Shown: in pieces, positions 25,729 through 35,183 of the stretch
How the letters are laid out: each line of letters begins with the position of its first letter
Position numbering within the stretch: the stretch's first letter is position 1
DNA from: JACRAO01 sp964490895
Lineage (GTDB): Bacteria; Bdellovibrionota; UBA1018
DNA length: 54,340 nt
Direction: 5' to 3'
NCBI GenBank assembly: GCA_964490895.1
Contig: CAZBEI010000021.1
Span: 1-54,340, forward strand
Translations under genes and position numbers: made by a program
The notes under the pieces: model-generated
Seen by the model: the letters and a program-made list of their open reading frames with translations, nothing else
What the model was told of the DNA's origin: nothing
The model's database searches: none

Positions 25729-25840
25729 GAATATTGGGGTTATAACCTTAACTATTGGAAATAACTAGATACAATTCTAACTCTGACAGAGGCACCCCTA
25801 GATAACCACCCTTATGCTTGGCCTTTCAGGCCTGCGCCAA

Positions 25841-26983
25841 TTACCCAAAAAAATTCTTCACTTTTTCAAAAAAGCTTTGGTGCATGGGGTGTGAGTTGGC
25901 ATCTCCTAATTCCTGAAAACGGTTGAGTAGGTCTTTTTGTTCAGGACTGAGGCGCGAGGGAACTTCGACCAAGATACGTACGAGTTGATCTCCTCTCCCA
26001 TAGGAACCGAGTCTGGCTAAGCCTTTGTGTTTGAGGCGAAAAATTTTGTGGGACTGAGTTCCAGAGGGTATTTTCATTTTAACTTTTCCTTCGAGAGTGG
26101 GGATGTCGACCTCTGTTCCTAAGGCAGCTTGAGAAAAGGTAATTGGAACTTCACAAATAATATCGGCATCTTCTCGAGAAAAAAAGTCATGAGGCAAAAT
26201 ATTAAGCATGACATAGAGGTCTCCTGTGGGCCCCCCCTGTTCGCCAGCTTCGCCTTCACCGCTGAGTTTTAGTCTTTGTCCAGTATCGATCCCAGCTGGG
26301 ATTTTGACAGAAATCTGAGCCCGCTTTTTGGTGGTTCCTGAGCCATGACAGGAGTGGCAGGGTTGGGTGATCACTTGTCCGGATCCGTTGCATCTTGTAC
26401 AGGTTCTTGTGATCGAAAAAAAACCTTGTTGAAATTTCATTTCTCCACTGCCGTGGCATTGCTGACAAGAGGTTGGGTCAGTCCCTGGCTTTGAGCCATT
26501 TCCATCACAGGTTTCGCACTTGACTGTTTTAGAGACACTGATTATTTTCTCAGCTCCAAAAGCTGCTTCTTCGAAACTTACGTCCAACTGAGTTTGCAAA
26601 TCGTCCCCAGCTCTTCCATAAGAGCGGCGCCTGCTTCCTCGCTTGGATCCTGTTTGCGTTCCAAAGATATCTCCAAAGATATCTCCAAAGATATCGTTAA
26701 TGTTTGAGCCAGGAGAGCCTTGAAAATCAAAACCACCTCTTGGGCCTCCTCCCATCTGGGAGGCAGCATGTCCAAATTGATCATACATTTGTTTTTTCTT
26801 TGGATCGGAGAGGACTTCGTATGCTTCTGAAAGCTCTTTGAATTTTTCTTCTGACTTTTTATCTCCTGGATTTTTGTCAGGATGGCATTGGATGGCGAGT
26901 TTCCGGTAAGTTTTTTTTAATTCCTCACCCGAGGTGTCTCGGCCGACACCCAAAACATCATAGTAATCTCGCTTTTGCGCCAT
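25841..26983 (-). CDS. dnaJ: Chaperone protein DnaJ
   Basis: A 380-residue type I Hsp40. The J domain has the HPDKNPGDKKSEEKFKELSE segment with the HPD triad that stimulates DnaK ATPase. A Gly/Phe-rich linker contains a short direct repeat (DIFGDIFGDIFG). Four zinc-binding CXXCXGXG units follow (CETCDGNG, CQQCHGSG, CTRCNGSG, CHSCHGSG) and then two substrate-binding beta domains. It follows dnaK by only 2 bp in the operon order grpE-dnaK-dnaJ. Confidence 0.98.
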   Translation of the reverse strand: MAQKRDYYDVLGVGRDTSGEELKKTYRKLAIQCHPDKNPGDKKSEEKFKELSEAYEVLSDPKKKQMYDQFGHAASQMGGGPRGGFDFQGSPGSNINDIFGDIFGDIFGTQTGSKRGSRRRSYGRAGDDLQTQLDVSFEEAAFGAEKIISVSKTVKCETCDGNGSKPGTDPTSCQQCHGSGEMKFQQGFFSITRTCTRCNGSGQVITQPCHSCHGSGTTKKRAQISVKIPAGIDTGQRLKLSGEGEAGEQGGPTGDLYVMLNILPHDFFSREDADIICEVPITFSQAALGTEVDIPTLEGKVKMKIPSGTQSHKIFRLKHKGLARLGSYGRGDQLVRILVEVPSRLSPEQKDLLNRFQELGDANSHPMHQSFFEKVKNFFG

Positions 26984-26985
26984 TT

Positions 26986-28914
26986 TTAGACTTCTTTAAA
27001 GTCTGCATCGATGACGTCATCGCCCTTTTTTTTACCATCTGAGTTGCCCTCAGGGTTCGAATCATTTTTATTTTCTTCTTTTGGAGCTTCGGATGCTTTT
27101 TTCTCACTGGCGACTCGATACATCTGCTCGGCCATTTTATTGGAGGCTGAAGTGAGCTGCTCAGTTGCCTTTTGAAGTTCTTGGACATCTTGGCTATCTA
27201 AGTATTTTCTAGCTTCGACCAAGGCTCCCTCGACTTCTTTTTTAGTGTCAGGTTGAATTTTGTCTGTATTTTCTTTGAGCGTTTTTTCGATTGTATAAAT
27301 CAGGCCATCCAAAGTATTTCTCGCATTGACTCGCTCTTTTCGTTTTTCATCATCTGCACGGTGTGCGTCTGCTTCTTTTTGCATGCGCTTAATTTCTTCT
27401 TCGGATAAGCCACTCGAAGAAGTAATCCGAATGGATTGCTCTTTGCCGGTGCCGAGGTCTTTTGCGCTGACATGGACAATTCCGTTTGCATCAATGTCAA
27501 AGGTGACTTCGACTTGAGGGACGCCCCTGGGAGCTGGTGGGATCCCCACTAAGTCAAAGCGGCCTAAGGATTTATTATATTCTGCAAAATCGCGCTCGCC
27601 CTGGAGGACATGGATGGTCACAGCGGATTGATTGTCGGCGGCTGTAGAAAAAGTCTGTGATTTTTTTGTGGGAATTGTCGTATTTTTTTCGATCAGTTTT
27701 GTAAAAACCCCTCCGAGAGTTTCAATTCCTAAGGAAAGGGGAGTGACATCTAAAAGGAGAACGTCTTTGACATCACCTTTCAGCACTCCTCCTTGGATTG
27801 CAGCTCCGACAGCAACGACTTCGTCGGGGTTGACTCCTTTGTGAGGTTCTTTGCCAAAAATATCTTTTACTTTTTGTTGAACTTTGGGCATTCGAGTCAT
27901 TCCGCCTACTAAAATGACTTCTTGGATTTTGTCTTTAGAAATTCCAGAGTCTTTGATACATGTTTCGCAAGGAGCAACTAATTTTTCAATCAAGTCGTTT
28001 ACGAGTGCCTCAAGTTTGGCCCGTGTGAGTCGGATGTTGAGGTGTTTGGGGCCTGTGTTATCAGCAGTAATAAAAGGAAGGTTGATGTCTGTCTCCGTCA
28101 TCGAAGAGAGTTCATGCTTGGCTTTTTCTGCTGCTTCTTTGAGACGTTGCAAAGCCATTTTATCTTTTCTTAAATCAATTCCATGTTCTTTTTTGAACTC
28201 ATCTGCGAGCCAGTCCATAATTCTTTGATCAAAGTTTCCGCCGCCTAAAAAGGTGTCTCCATTGGTAGCTTTGACTTCGAACACTCCATCTCCCATTTCC
28301 AAAATGGAGATGTCAAAAGTTCCGCCGCCCAAGTCAAAGACTGCTACGGTGATGTCTTTTCCTTTTTTCTCAAGCCCGTAGGCTAGCGCAGCAGAAGTGG
28401 GTTCGTTGATAATGCGTTTTACATCTAACCCAGCAATGCGGCCTGCATCTTTTGTGGCCTGTCTCTGTGCATCGTTAAAATAAGCGGGTACTGTGACAAC
28501 AGCCTCAGTGACAGGTTCGCCAAGGTAATCCTCAGCTGTTTTTTTCATTTTTTGAAGCACAAGGGCAGAAATTTCTTGAGGGGAGTATTCGCGGTCTCCT
28601 ATTTTAATCCAAGCATCTCCGTTTTTGGCCTCAATTATTTTAAATGGTGCGACTTTAATAAACTCTTGAACTTCTTTAGAAGTGAATTTTCTGCCGATGA
28701 GTCTTTTGGATTCAAAAACAGTTTTGTCATAATTGGTGACAGCCTGCCGCTTTGCCGTTTGACCCACCAGTTTTTCGCCTGTGGGAGTAAAGGCGACCAC
28801 AGAGGGAGTGGTGTTGAGTCCTTCTGCGTTTGCAATCACTTTAGGATCTCCACCCTCTAAAACAGAGACACAGGAGTTTGTTGTTCCTAAATCAATTCCA
28901 ATTATTTTTCCCAT
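26986..28914 (-). CDS. dnaK: Chaperone protein DnaK (Hsp70)
   Basis: A 642-residue Hsp70. It opens MGKIIGIDLGTTNSCVSVLE and has the phosphate loops DLGGGTFDISILE and VILVGGMTRMPKVQ, the linker VLLLDVTPLSLG, and the substrate-binding beta domain with a helical lid ending in an acidic tail (DDVIDADFKEV). Its ATP cycle is driven by the neighbouring DnaJ and GrpE. An AAAGAGGT ribosome site precedes the start. The 77 bp to grpE hold a TTGACG box and a TATAAG box, but the spacing (21 bp) is too long for a confident promoter; no CIRCE repeat was seen. Confidence 0.99.
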   Translation of the reverse strand: MGKIIGIDLGTTNSCVSVLEGGDPKVIANAEGLNTTPSVVAFTPTGEKLVGQTAKRQAVTNYDKTVFESKRLIGRKFTSKEVQEFIKVAPFKIIEAKNGDAWIKIGDREYSPQEISALVLQKMKKTAEDYLGEPVTEAVVTVPAYFNDAQRQATKDAGRIAGLDVKRIINEPTSAALAYGLEKKGKDITVAVFDLGGGTFDISILEMGDGVFEVKATNGDTFLGGGNFDQRIMDWLADEFKKEHGIDLRKDKMALQRLKEAAEKAKHELSSMTETDINLPFITADNTGPKHLNIRLTRAKLEALVNDLIEKLVAPCETCIKDSGISKDKIQEVILVGGMTRMPKVQQKVKDIFGKEPHKGVNPDEVVAVGAAIQGGVLKGDVKDVLLLDVTPLSLGIETLGGVFTKLIEKNTTIPTKKSQTFSTAADNQSAVTIHVLQGERDFAEYNKSLGRFDLVGIPPAPRGVPQVEVTFDIDANGIVHVSAKDLGTGKEQSIRITSSSGLSEEEIKRMQKEADAHRADDEKRKERVNARNTLDGLIYTIEKTLKENTDKIQPDTKKEVEGALVEARKYLDSQDVQELQKATEQLTSASNKMAEQMYRVASEKKASEAPKEENKNDSNPEGNSDGKKKGDDVIDADFKEV

Positions 28915-28991
28915 AAATTAAACCTCTTTCGTTTTAAGTTTTCTCTCAATCGCATTGCCTTACTTATAAAATGGCACTGAATTAGGGGTCG

Positions 28992-29534
28992 TCAACTGTT
29001 CTCCTCTAATTTTTCCTGTGTGAGCAGGGAGTTTTTTTCACCCTTGTTTTCAGGAACTTCAGTAGTTTTTGGACCTTGGCTCAGGGTCACCCGTGCTGGT
29101 CGAAGCAAACGGTCATGGAGCCGATAGCCTTTGGTATGTTCATAAATGATGGTCTGGGCCTGGAAATCTGAGGGCTCCATCCCTACAGCTTCGTGCAAGT
29201 TGGGGTCAAAAATTTTATGGATTGTTTCCAGTGGCCGAATCCCATTTTTTTCTAAAATATTTTTGAACTGAGTGAGGACCATCTGGAGTCCTTCGAGGGC
29301 TGCCCCCTGAGAGTGCTCAATGGCGCGTTCTAAATTGTCTGAAACTTGAAGGAGTTCGTGAGCGATTTTTTCCCAACCAAATTGAACTAGTTCTATTCGC
29401 TCCTTTTGAGTTCTTTTTTTAAAGTTATCAAATTCAGCATAGAGGTACAGGTATTTGTTTTCCTTTTCTTTGAGCTCGGTTTCCAGTTCTGTAATTTTAG
29501 TGTCTGGAAGTGGGGTTGGGTCTGGCAAGTTCAT
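28992..29534 (-). CDS. grpE: Nucleotide exchange factor GrpE
   Basis: A 180-residue GrpE that releases ADP from DnaK. A long N-terminal helix (KITELETELKEKENKYLYLYAEFDNFKKRTQKER) precedes the four-helix bundle and the C-terminal beta wing with FDPNLHEAVGMEP and GYRLHDRLLRPARVTLSQGP, all typical. The hrcA repressor gene that often precedes grpE is absent: an HD-domain exonuclease gene lies 31 bp upstream on the same strand. Regulation of this heat-shock operon therefore cannot be read from the window. Confidence 0.96.
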   Translation of the reverse strand: MNLPDPTPLPDTKITELETELKEKENKYLYLYAEFDNFKKRTQKERIELVQFGWEKIAHELLQVSDNLERAIEHSQGAALEGLQMVLTQFKNILEKNGIRPLETIHKIFDPNLHEAVGMEPSDFQAQTIIYEHTKGYRLHDRLLRPARVTLSQGPKTTEVPENKGEKNSLLTQEKLEENS

Positions 29535-29565
29535 ACTATTTACTATGGGAACTGGGTCTCAAAAG

Positions 29566-30552
29566 TCAAATTTTTAAGCCTTTAAAGAAAAAACGCTCAT
29601 AGTGTTTGCTGAGTCCCGTCCAATCACCAGGGTTTTGATCCTGCTCGATAAATTTCCGTATTGAATTTATTTTTGAATCTAAGTCGTCAATGTAATGCAC
29701 GATCAAAGCTTCTAAAAATTTGGGGCGTTTGGGGGATCCGTATTCGAGTTTCCCATGGTGGGCTAAAATGAGGTGTTTGACTAAGAGTTTTTTTTCTGGA
29801 GGAAAAATGCCGGGCAATCGGCCTTCTTGGGACTGCAGGGCTTGGATCTTTCTTTCTACAAGTTCTACACCCATCACCAGATGGCCGATGAGCTTGCCTT
29901 CGGTCGTGTAATCGGTTACGCGATCGTAGGAAAGTTCCCAAAGTTTTCCAATATCATGCAAAAAACCGCCCAAAAACATCAGGTCTCGATTGAGTTGCTT
30001 GCCATAGTGCTGCGATAAATTATCCAAGAGTCCGGTGATCGAAACGATGTGTTCGAGCAATCCCCCTGGATAGGCGTGATGGACGGACTTGGCAGCTGGA
30101 GCACGTTTTATTTTTTCTACAATTTCAGGATCTTCTTCAAGGATAGACTCCGCTAAAGCTTTGTAAAACGGATCTTCCATAGAGTGGACATAGCTGAGCA
30201 GACTAGCATAAAGCAGCTCCACATCGAGTGTGCCTTCGGGCAAGTATTGTTTGATTTCGACTTCGTCTTCCCTCAAAATCCTGAGTTTTGTAACTTGAAT
30301 TTGCTTTCGGCCCTGAAAGTTTTTGCATTTTCCTTCTACATTCACAAAGGCATCTCGGACCACTTGGCCCACAAAGTGGGGGACATCGTCCCAGACTTTT
30401 GCTTCGACTTCTCCTGTTTTGTCCATAAAAACAAGATTGAGGTAAGGTTTACCGTTTTTATCTGTAGCTACGGAGCTAAATTTCACCAAAAAGGGGTTGT
30501 TGACATCGTCCTTTTCTTTGAGGTCTTTGGCAAATTGGGTTTTTTCAAGCAT
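29566..30552 (-). CDS. OB-fold and HD-domain 3'-5' exoribonuclease (YhaM-like)
   Basis: About 328 residues from the ATG at 30552; in-frame ATGs at 30564 and 30636 exist, but the latter touches the divergent ygfZ start. The N-terminal OB fold (NPFLVKFSSVATDKNGKPYLNLVFMDKTGEVEAKVWDD) is followed by an HD domain with HHAYPGGLLEH, FLHDIGKLWE (HD) and LILAHHGKLEYGSPKRP. This OB-HD order is that of YhaM/Cbf1, a Mn-dependent 3'-5' exoribonuclease known mainly from Firmicutes but also found in Deltaproteobacteria-like genomes. No adjacent gene suggests its target. Confidence 0.85.
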   Translation of the reverse strand: MLEKTQFAKDLKEKDDVNNPFLVKFSSVATDKNGKPYLNLVFMDKTGEVEAKVWDDVPHFVGQVVRDAFVNVEGKCKNFQGRKQIQVTKLRILREDEVEIKQYLPEGTLDVELLYASLLSYVHSMEDPFYKALAESILEEDPEIVEKIKRAPAAKSVHHAYPGGLLEHIVSITGLLDNLSQHYGKQLNRDLMFLGGFLHDIGKLWELSYDRVTDYTTEGKLIGHLVMGVELVERKIQALQSQEGRLPGIFPPEKKLLVKHLILAHHGKLEYGSPKRPKFLEALIVHYIDDLDSKINSIRKFIEQDQNPGDWTGLSKHYERFFFKGLKI

Positions 30553-30636
30553 GCAGGTATCCATACAAAATCTGATAAAAAAGATCAATCCTTTTAAGTT
30601 GAAGGATTTCTCATTGTCCATTACCCTAAGGTCCAT

Positions 30637-31578
30637 ATGCGAGCTTTTTTGTTTCGTCCAAAACCTCCCTTAGATTGGAGTTGGGTGTATTTTTCTGGAA
30701 AAGACGCCATGGATTTTCTCCATCGATTGACCTCTGTAGATGTCAAAGGGCTCAAACCAAAGCAGGGTTCTTTGGGGTTTTTTCTAAATGCACAGGGGAA
30801 AATACGAGCTTTTTTTACTCTCTGGAATTTAGCTCCAGACGAATATGCCTTTGAATTTAATGCTGGAAGTGGTGGCAGTTGGAAACACAGACTTCTTCAG
30901 TTGATTGATCAATATACTTTTTCTGAAAAAATAAGCATTTTGGAGCCTTCTTCTATCGAGTGTTCTTGGTTCTTTTTAGAGCCAGAGGATCCCCTCATTG
31001 ATGAAATAGAGACGGGGGCTTACCAATTCAAAGAGCTTGATTACCATGTTCGCCTTTGTGACCGTGGTAGTCAGGATTTTGGCTACCGTTGGTACTCGCT
31101 TTGGGGCGATGCTTTGGAAGTTCAAAAGGCATTGAGTGTTCTTTTAGGAGAGCGGGCACCAGAAGAAATCACTTTGGAGATTTTGGAGAGGTGGAGGATT
31201 TTCAACCTCGGTGCAGCGATAGATCATGAAATTTTAGAGAGCACGAGCCCTCTTGAAATTGGACTAAGACATGGAATTGCGGAAAATAAGGGGTGTTATC
31301 CAGGGCAAGAAGTCATTGAAAGAATATTGGCTCTAGGCGCTCCAGCCAGAAGGTTGGTGAAAATTGAGGGACATGGACTCCTGCCTTTTCCAGGAGAGAA
31401 AATTTTAAGTATTCAAGATCCTCCGTTAGAAATAGGAGAGTTGACCAGTGTCTCTCGAGAAAATGGAACTTTTATGGGTTTGGGGTTGGTCAAAAAACTT
31501 TTTGCGAACGTTGGGGCGAGCGTGCGTTTAAAAAATGGATCAATAGCTACTTTAACCAAAGTTGCTCCCTATGTTTAG
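30637..31578 (+). CDS. ygfZ: YgfZ/GcvT-like folate-binding protein (Fe-S cluster maintenance)
   Basis: A 313-residue protein with the YgfZ signature KGCYPGQEVIER (KGCYxGQE) near residue 225, where the cysteine and tetrahydrofolate site are essential in E. coli for repair of certain Fe-S enzymes. The N-terminal DFLHRLTSVDVKGLKPKQGSLGFFLNAQGKI matches the GcvT-type folate fold. Its C-terminal beta domain is present. It starts head-to-head with the exoribonuclease gene, leaving room for divergent promoters only if that gene starts at the later ATG. Its last bases overlap the next gene. Confidence 0.9.
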   Translation: MRAFLFRPKPPLDWSWVYFSGKDAMDFLHRLTSVDVKGLKPKQGSLGFFLNAQGKIRAFFTLWNLAPDEYAFEFNAGSGGSWKHRLLQLIDQYTFSEKISILEPSSIECSWFFLEPEDPLIDEIETGAYQFKELDYHVRLCDRGSQDFGYRWYSLWGDALEVQKALSVLLGERAPEEITLEILERWRIFNLGAAIDHEILESTSPLEIGLRHGIAENKGCYPGQEVIERILALGAPARRLVKIEGHGLLPFPGEKILSIQDPPLEIGELTSVSRENGTFMGLGLVKKLFANVGASVRLKNGSIATLTKVAPYV

Positions 31579-34528
31579 AGCACTCAAGATAATCAAGATA
31601 CTGGCTTTCCTTTTGATGCCCCTGCATCTGAGTTGGGCAGGGTATCTTGGAAGTGATTATTCCCTCTCTCCTTTTTGGGATTGGAAGACTTTAGAGACAG
31701 ATCACTTTCGAATTACTTTTCCTGCGGAGCTTTTTTCTCAAGCTAAAAAATCGGCAGAGTATTTTGAAGAAGCCCACGCGACTTTATCCAAGTTTTTACT
31801 CTGGGAACCCAAAGTAAAAACACAGGTTTTAATCACTGATCATTCGGATATTGCCAATGGAGTGACAGCACCTGTTTTGAGGATTGGGATCGTTTTGTTT
31901 ATGGCGACCCCTGAAAACTGGGAAAGTATTGCTTACGAAGACGACTGGCTCAAGCTCCTTATATTTCACGAATACTCCCATTTTCTCAATATGGATCCTA
32001 CGCCTGGGGCTTGGAAGTATTTGAGGTATGTATTCGGGGATGCTTTTTTGCCCAATTCGTTTTGGCCCATATGGATGCTCGAAGGGCTAGCCGTTTATGT
32101 AGAGACCAGTTTTACCAAAGTAGGGAGGGGTAGGAGCCCACTTTACGAAGGGATCTTAAGATCTGCTGTCGAAGAGAATGTTTTGGGGACTTCAAAGTTT
32201 GTCACGTTAGATAAAATTTTTGGAGATAATCCTAGGTTTCCTGGTGGAGAGACAGCCTATCTTTTTGGCTATTATCTTATGAATGAACTTGCGCACACTC
32301 CCCCCCTCTATGAGAAAAACATTGGAGAGCTCTCTTATCAGTCTTCTTACCGAATCCCTTATTTTATCAATGGAAATTTAGAAAACCTCATACAAAAAGA
32401 TTGGCCTACCCTTTGGTCTGATTGGCTCACAGCGACTTACGTTCGAATGCGGGGAGAAATTGCAAAAATTAAGTCCCAACCCTTGACGCCAATTCAACAA
32501 TTGACAGAAAAAGGTTCGACTATTTTAGGTCAGGCTGTCTCTCCTGATGGGACCGAGATTGCTTATACCCAAGATTCGTCGGACAAGAGTTGGGGGCTTT
32601 ATTTAAAAAATTTAAAATCAGGTGTCACACAGCGTTTAGAAAACAAGATTCTGGGTGCGACTATGGCTTGGACTCCAGATTCTCAGTTCATTGTCTATAG
32701 CCGTCTGAACCGTAAAAGCCAGTATTACCTATGGAATGATTTGGCGGCTTATGATTTTAAATCCAAAAAATCTTATGCGCTTACAGAGTCTTTGAGGGCC
32801 AAAGATCCTGATATTTCGCCTGATGGAAAATGGGTTGTTTTTGTTTTAAGCGAAACTGCAAAGAGTGTGATTGCTCTGGCAGGACTAAAAAATGAAAATG
32901 GAGAGTTACGGCTTGGAGAAGTTCAAAAGTTATTTTTTTCGGATCTCTATGGAAGAGTATCTACCCCTAAGTTTTCGAGAGATGGGAAAAAAATTATTTT
33001 TTCTCAACACTCATCGCGTCAGCCTTCGGAAGAAATTGTAGAGTTTGATTTGTCTTCTCAAATCACTAAAATTTTAGTTCAAAATGGCCATTTTAATCGG
33101 TTTCCAGCTTTTGATTTTAAAGGAGACCTCTACTTTGTTTCAGATCTTTCGGGTGTGGACAATATTTATCAGGTCAAGTTTCCGACCGAAAAACAAAGCC
33201 CTCCTGTGCAGATGTCTAATGTGATTTCTGGCCTTCGGTTTCCCTCTTTTGGAAGGGAAGGGGTGTATGCGAGTTGGCTATCCACAGAGGGTTGGAATTT
33301 GGCAAAAATAGAGCTGGCCGCTGTTAAGCCAGACACTGTCAGTGTGCATCCACAAAATGCTCCACCCATCAAAGCCGAAGCGTTAGCTTCGCAACATGGT
33401 GAAGCGCCAGCTTCGCTGCATGGTGAAGCGCCAGCTTCGCAAATTAAAGACTATTCTATTTTTCCCAGTATTTGGCCCAGACAATGGTCTCCCCTCTTCA
33501 CTTTGGATAGTGCGATTGGATACCAATTGGGGGGAGAAGTTTTTGGTTTTGATGCGGTCGATCGGCATCGGTATTTATTGACCTTTGGCTATGTACAGAG
33601 GCCCAAAAAATTAGATGGCGGAATTTTTTATTCCAACCGCTCTTTGGGTCCAGAAATTTCTTATTCCTTTAGCCACGAAGTGACAGCGGTGAGTCAACTC
33701 ACGCCTGAGTATTCTTTTATAAGAAGATTAAAGCACAACCTCTCTGTGGCGTATTCTTTCAAATCGATCCAAGAAAGGCTTACTCCCCAAATCGGGCTCA
33801 ATGTTGCACGAAATTTTCAGCATACAATAGACTCCACTGGCTCTGAGCGTGTGGAGGGGTTAAAATTTATCCCAACGGCAGATTTTCAGGTGAGTTATTC
33901 TAGCAGAGAGGTCTCAAGGCTCGCCATCACGCCCGAAGGTGGCAGACAAACACAGTTTGGCAGTAGGGTAAGTCTAAATTCTGGCGCTAAAACTTGGAAA
34001 GCTCTGGTCAGTGATGTGGAGTATATTTCCTTAAGGCCGCATCATGTGTTAGTGCCTTTTTTGAGAGGATCTTGGGCAAGTCATCTTGATTCAGATTCGG
34101 GTGTGGCAGTCAGTGGAAATGTGCCAAAGATTTTTTCAAATATATTTAATTTACTTTCTTCTTCCTCTTCGAGCACCTCGCTTGATGCCCTTACTTTGAG
34201 GGGTTATCCGGGTTTGCTTGTGTTTACGAGAGCCGTTGGAGTATTTTCTCTGGACTATCGATTTCCGATTTCGGCTATCTTTCGAGGCTTGGGGACTTAT
34301 CCCTTTTTTATTAATCACCTATTTGGATTTGTCTTTGGAGAGAGCGCTTATTTTCTAGGTTCGCAGCTCTTACTGCCCTCTGTAGGAGCTGGTGTGAGAC
34401 TTTCTACTGAAGTCGTTTATCGCGTACCTTTAGTTTTTTCCTTGGAATACCAGCAGGGATTGAATAAGGCACTTGGAGGCAAGGGAGACGTTATTTTAGG
34501 TTTGAATTTGACTGCGTTTGAGTTTTAG
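31571..34528 (+). CDS. Exported metalloprotease-like, beta-propeller and C-terminal barrel protein
   Basis: About 985 residues from the ATG at 31571 (an in-frame ATG at 31562 adds three). A signal peptide (KIIKILAFLLMPLHLSWA) is followed by a peptidase-MA-like zincin domain with HEYSH at residues ~133-137 and EGLAVYVE about 43 residues later as probable third ligand. Next come TolB/WD40-like propeller repeats (SPDGTEIAYTQD, TPDSQFIVYSRL, SPDGKWVVFVLS, SRDGKKIIFSQH). The last ~330 residues look like an outer-membrane barrel and end in F, as many Omp85-like barrels do. A repeat-expanded linker separates propeller and barrel. Function is unknown; it begins inside the ygfZ stop region. Confidence 0.75.
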   Translation: MFRALKIIKILAFLLMPLHLSWAGYLGSDYSLSPFWDWKTLETDHFRITFPAELFSQAKKSAEYFEEAHATLSKFLLWEPKVKTQVLITDHSDIANGVTAPVLRIGIVLFMATPENWESIAYEDDWLKLLIFHEYSHFLNMDPTPGAWKYLRYVFGDAFLPNSFWPIWMLEGLAVYVETSFTKVGRGRSPLYEGILRSAVEENVLGTSKFVTLDKIFGDNPRFPGGETAYLFGYYLMNELAHTPPLYEKNIGELSYQSSYRIPYFINGNLENLIQKDWPTLWSDWLTATYVRMRGEIAKIKSQPLTPIQQLTEKGSTILGQAVSPDGTEIAYTQDSSDKSWGLYLKNLKSGVTQRLENKILGATMAWTPDSQFIVYSRLNRKSQYYLWNDLAAYDFKSKKSYALTESLRAKDPDISPDGKWVVFVLSETAKSVIALAGLKNENGELRLGEVQKLFFSDLYGRVSTPKFSRDGKKIIFSQHSSRQPSEEIVEFDLSSQITKILVQNGHFNRFPAFDFKGDLYFVSDLSGVDNIYQVKFPTEKQSPPVQMSNVISGLRFPSFGREGVYASWLSTEGWNLAKIELAAVKPDTVSVHPQNAPPIKAEALASQHGEAPASLHGEAPASQIKDYSIFPSIWPRQWSPLFTLDSAIGYQLGGEVFGFDAVDRHRYLLTFGYVQRPKKLDGGIFYSNRSLGPEISYSFSHEVTAVSQLTPEYSFIRRLKHNLSVAYSFKSIQERLTPQIGLNVARNFQHTIDSTGSERVEGLKFIPTADFQVSYSSREVSRLAITPEGGRQTQFGSRVSLNSGAKTWKALVSDVEYISLRPHHVLVPFLRGSWASHLDSDSGVAVSGNVPKIFSNIFNLLSSSSSSTSLDALTLRGYPGLLVFTRAVGVFSLDYRFPISAIFRGLGTYPFFINHLFGFVFGESAYFLGSQLLLPSVGAGVRLSTEVVYRVPLVFSLEYQQGLNKALGGKGDVILGLNLTAFEF
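33377..33442 (+). repeat. 24-bp tandem repeats encoding a GEAPAS linker
   Basis: Two full 24-bp units (33377-33400, 33401-33424) and a 18-bp partial third (33425-33442) encode EALASQHG, EAPASLHG and EAPASQ between the propeller and barrel of the large exported protein. Each unit contains the small inverted repeat GAAGC...GCTTC, so it could fold at the DNA or RNA level. Confidence 0.85.
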
Positions 34529-34538
34529 GGTGAATGAT

Positions 34539-34805
34539 TTAGCTATGCTTTAATTTCTTGAGTTCTAAGTAAATAGCTTCGGGACAAAGATCTATAGAGT
34601 CAGGCCACTCAATGCTGCCCCAATCAGGATTAATTTTTACTTTTTTAAAGATTTTCTTGTCTAAAAGTTTCAAAAAAACCCCACCCTTTTTTTTTGGATT
34701 TACGTGGTAAATTCCTTTAACTCCATTATCGAACTTAAGCTCTAAACAGTAATCATCTAAGGGTTTTACTGAGAGGACTTGTCTTAATTCGTCAGATCGT
34801 TTCAT
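34539..34805 (-). CDS. DUF2442 family protein
   Basis: An 88-residue protein with the DUF2442 pattern: a beta-rich first half (VLSVKPLDDYCLELKFDNGVKGIYHV) and the conserved WGSIEWPDSIDLCPEAIYLE end. DUF2442 proteins are commonly paired with DUF4160 proteins, as here (6 bp between the genes), and such pairs are predicted TA-like modules; direct evidence is limited. It is the second gene of the pair. Confidence 0.85.
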   Translation of the reverse strand: MKRSDELRQVLSVKPLDDYCLELKFDNGVKGIYHVNPKKKGGVFLKLLDKKIFKKVKINPDWGSIEWPDSIDLCPEAIYLELKKLKHS

Positions 34806-34811
34806 ATATTT

Positions 34812-35072
34812 TTAATCTAGTGGTTTTATTTTGTGTGGATTTTTGTTTTTAACACACAATTTCCAAGACTCCCTTAACTCAGTTCTATGCAAACTTGCCC
34901 ATTCTAACACTAAAGCTAAGGCTCGCCTGGGCAACTTTCCTTTTATAATATCAAAAGTTTCTAAATTGATCGTAGCATGATTCTTTTGATATTTTATATG
35001 AAAATGAGGGGGATTATGGTCAGAAAAAAACATATAAACCACTACTCCATAAAATCTTGAAAGCTCAGGCAT
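34812..35072 (-). CDS. DUF4160 family protein
   Basis: An 86-residue protein with the DUF4160 signature: MPELSRFYGVVVYMFFSDHN, then PPHFHIKYQKNHATINLETF and a helical end with LALVLEWASLHRTELRESW. The HNPPHFH histidine cluster is the family hallmark. It is the probable toxin partner of the following DUF2442 gene by genomic habit only. No Shine-Dalgarno precedes the ATG; a TATAGT box lies 9 bp upstream. Confidence 0.85.
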   Translation of the reverse strand: MPELSRFYGVVVYMFFSDHNPPHFHIKYQKNHATINLETFDIIKGKLPRRALALVLEWASLHRTELRESWKLCVKNKNPHKIKPLD

Positions 35073-35081
35073 TGTTTAAAA

Positions 35082-35087
35082 ACTATA
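35082..35087 (-). promoter_or_regulatory. Probable -10 box of the DUF4160/DUF2442 pair
   Basis: TATAGT on the minus strand ends 9 bp before the DUF4160 ATG, so the message would have at most a two- or three-base leader. A convincing -35 box is not visible (TAGACT at 15 bp spacing is the best). Confidence 0.4.
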
Positions 35088-35183
35088 CGAATTTACTACA
35101 AAAGTCTAGCTCAGTTTGAGTTGTAATTTGCTACACGGAGTAGAGATATGTTAGAACAGTGTTACCCAAAGGAGATCTTAAAG

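Noticed and set aside
28915..28991. Heat-shock promoter or CIRCE element before dnaK
   Set aside because: TTGACG and TATAAG are 21 bp apart and no CIRCE inverted repeat is present.
34539..35072. DUF4160/DUF2442 as a novel system
   Set aside because: The pairing is widely seen in bacteria; only the promoter geometry is notable here.
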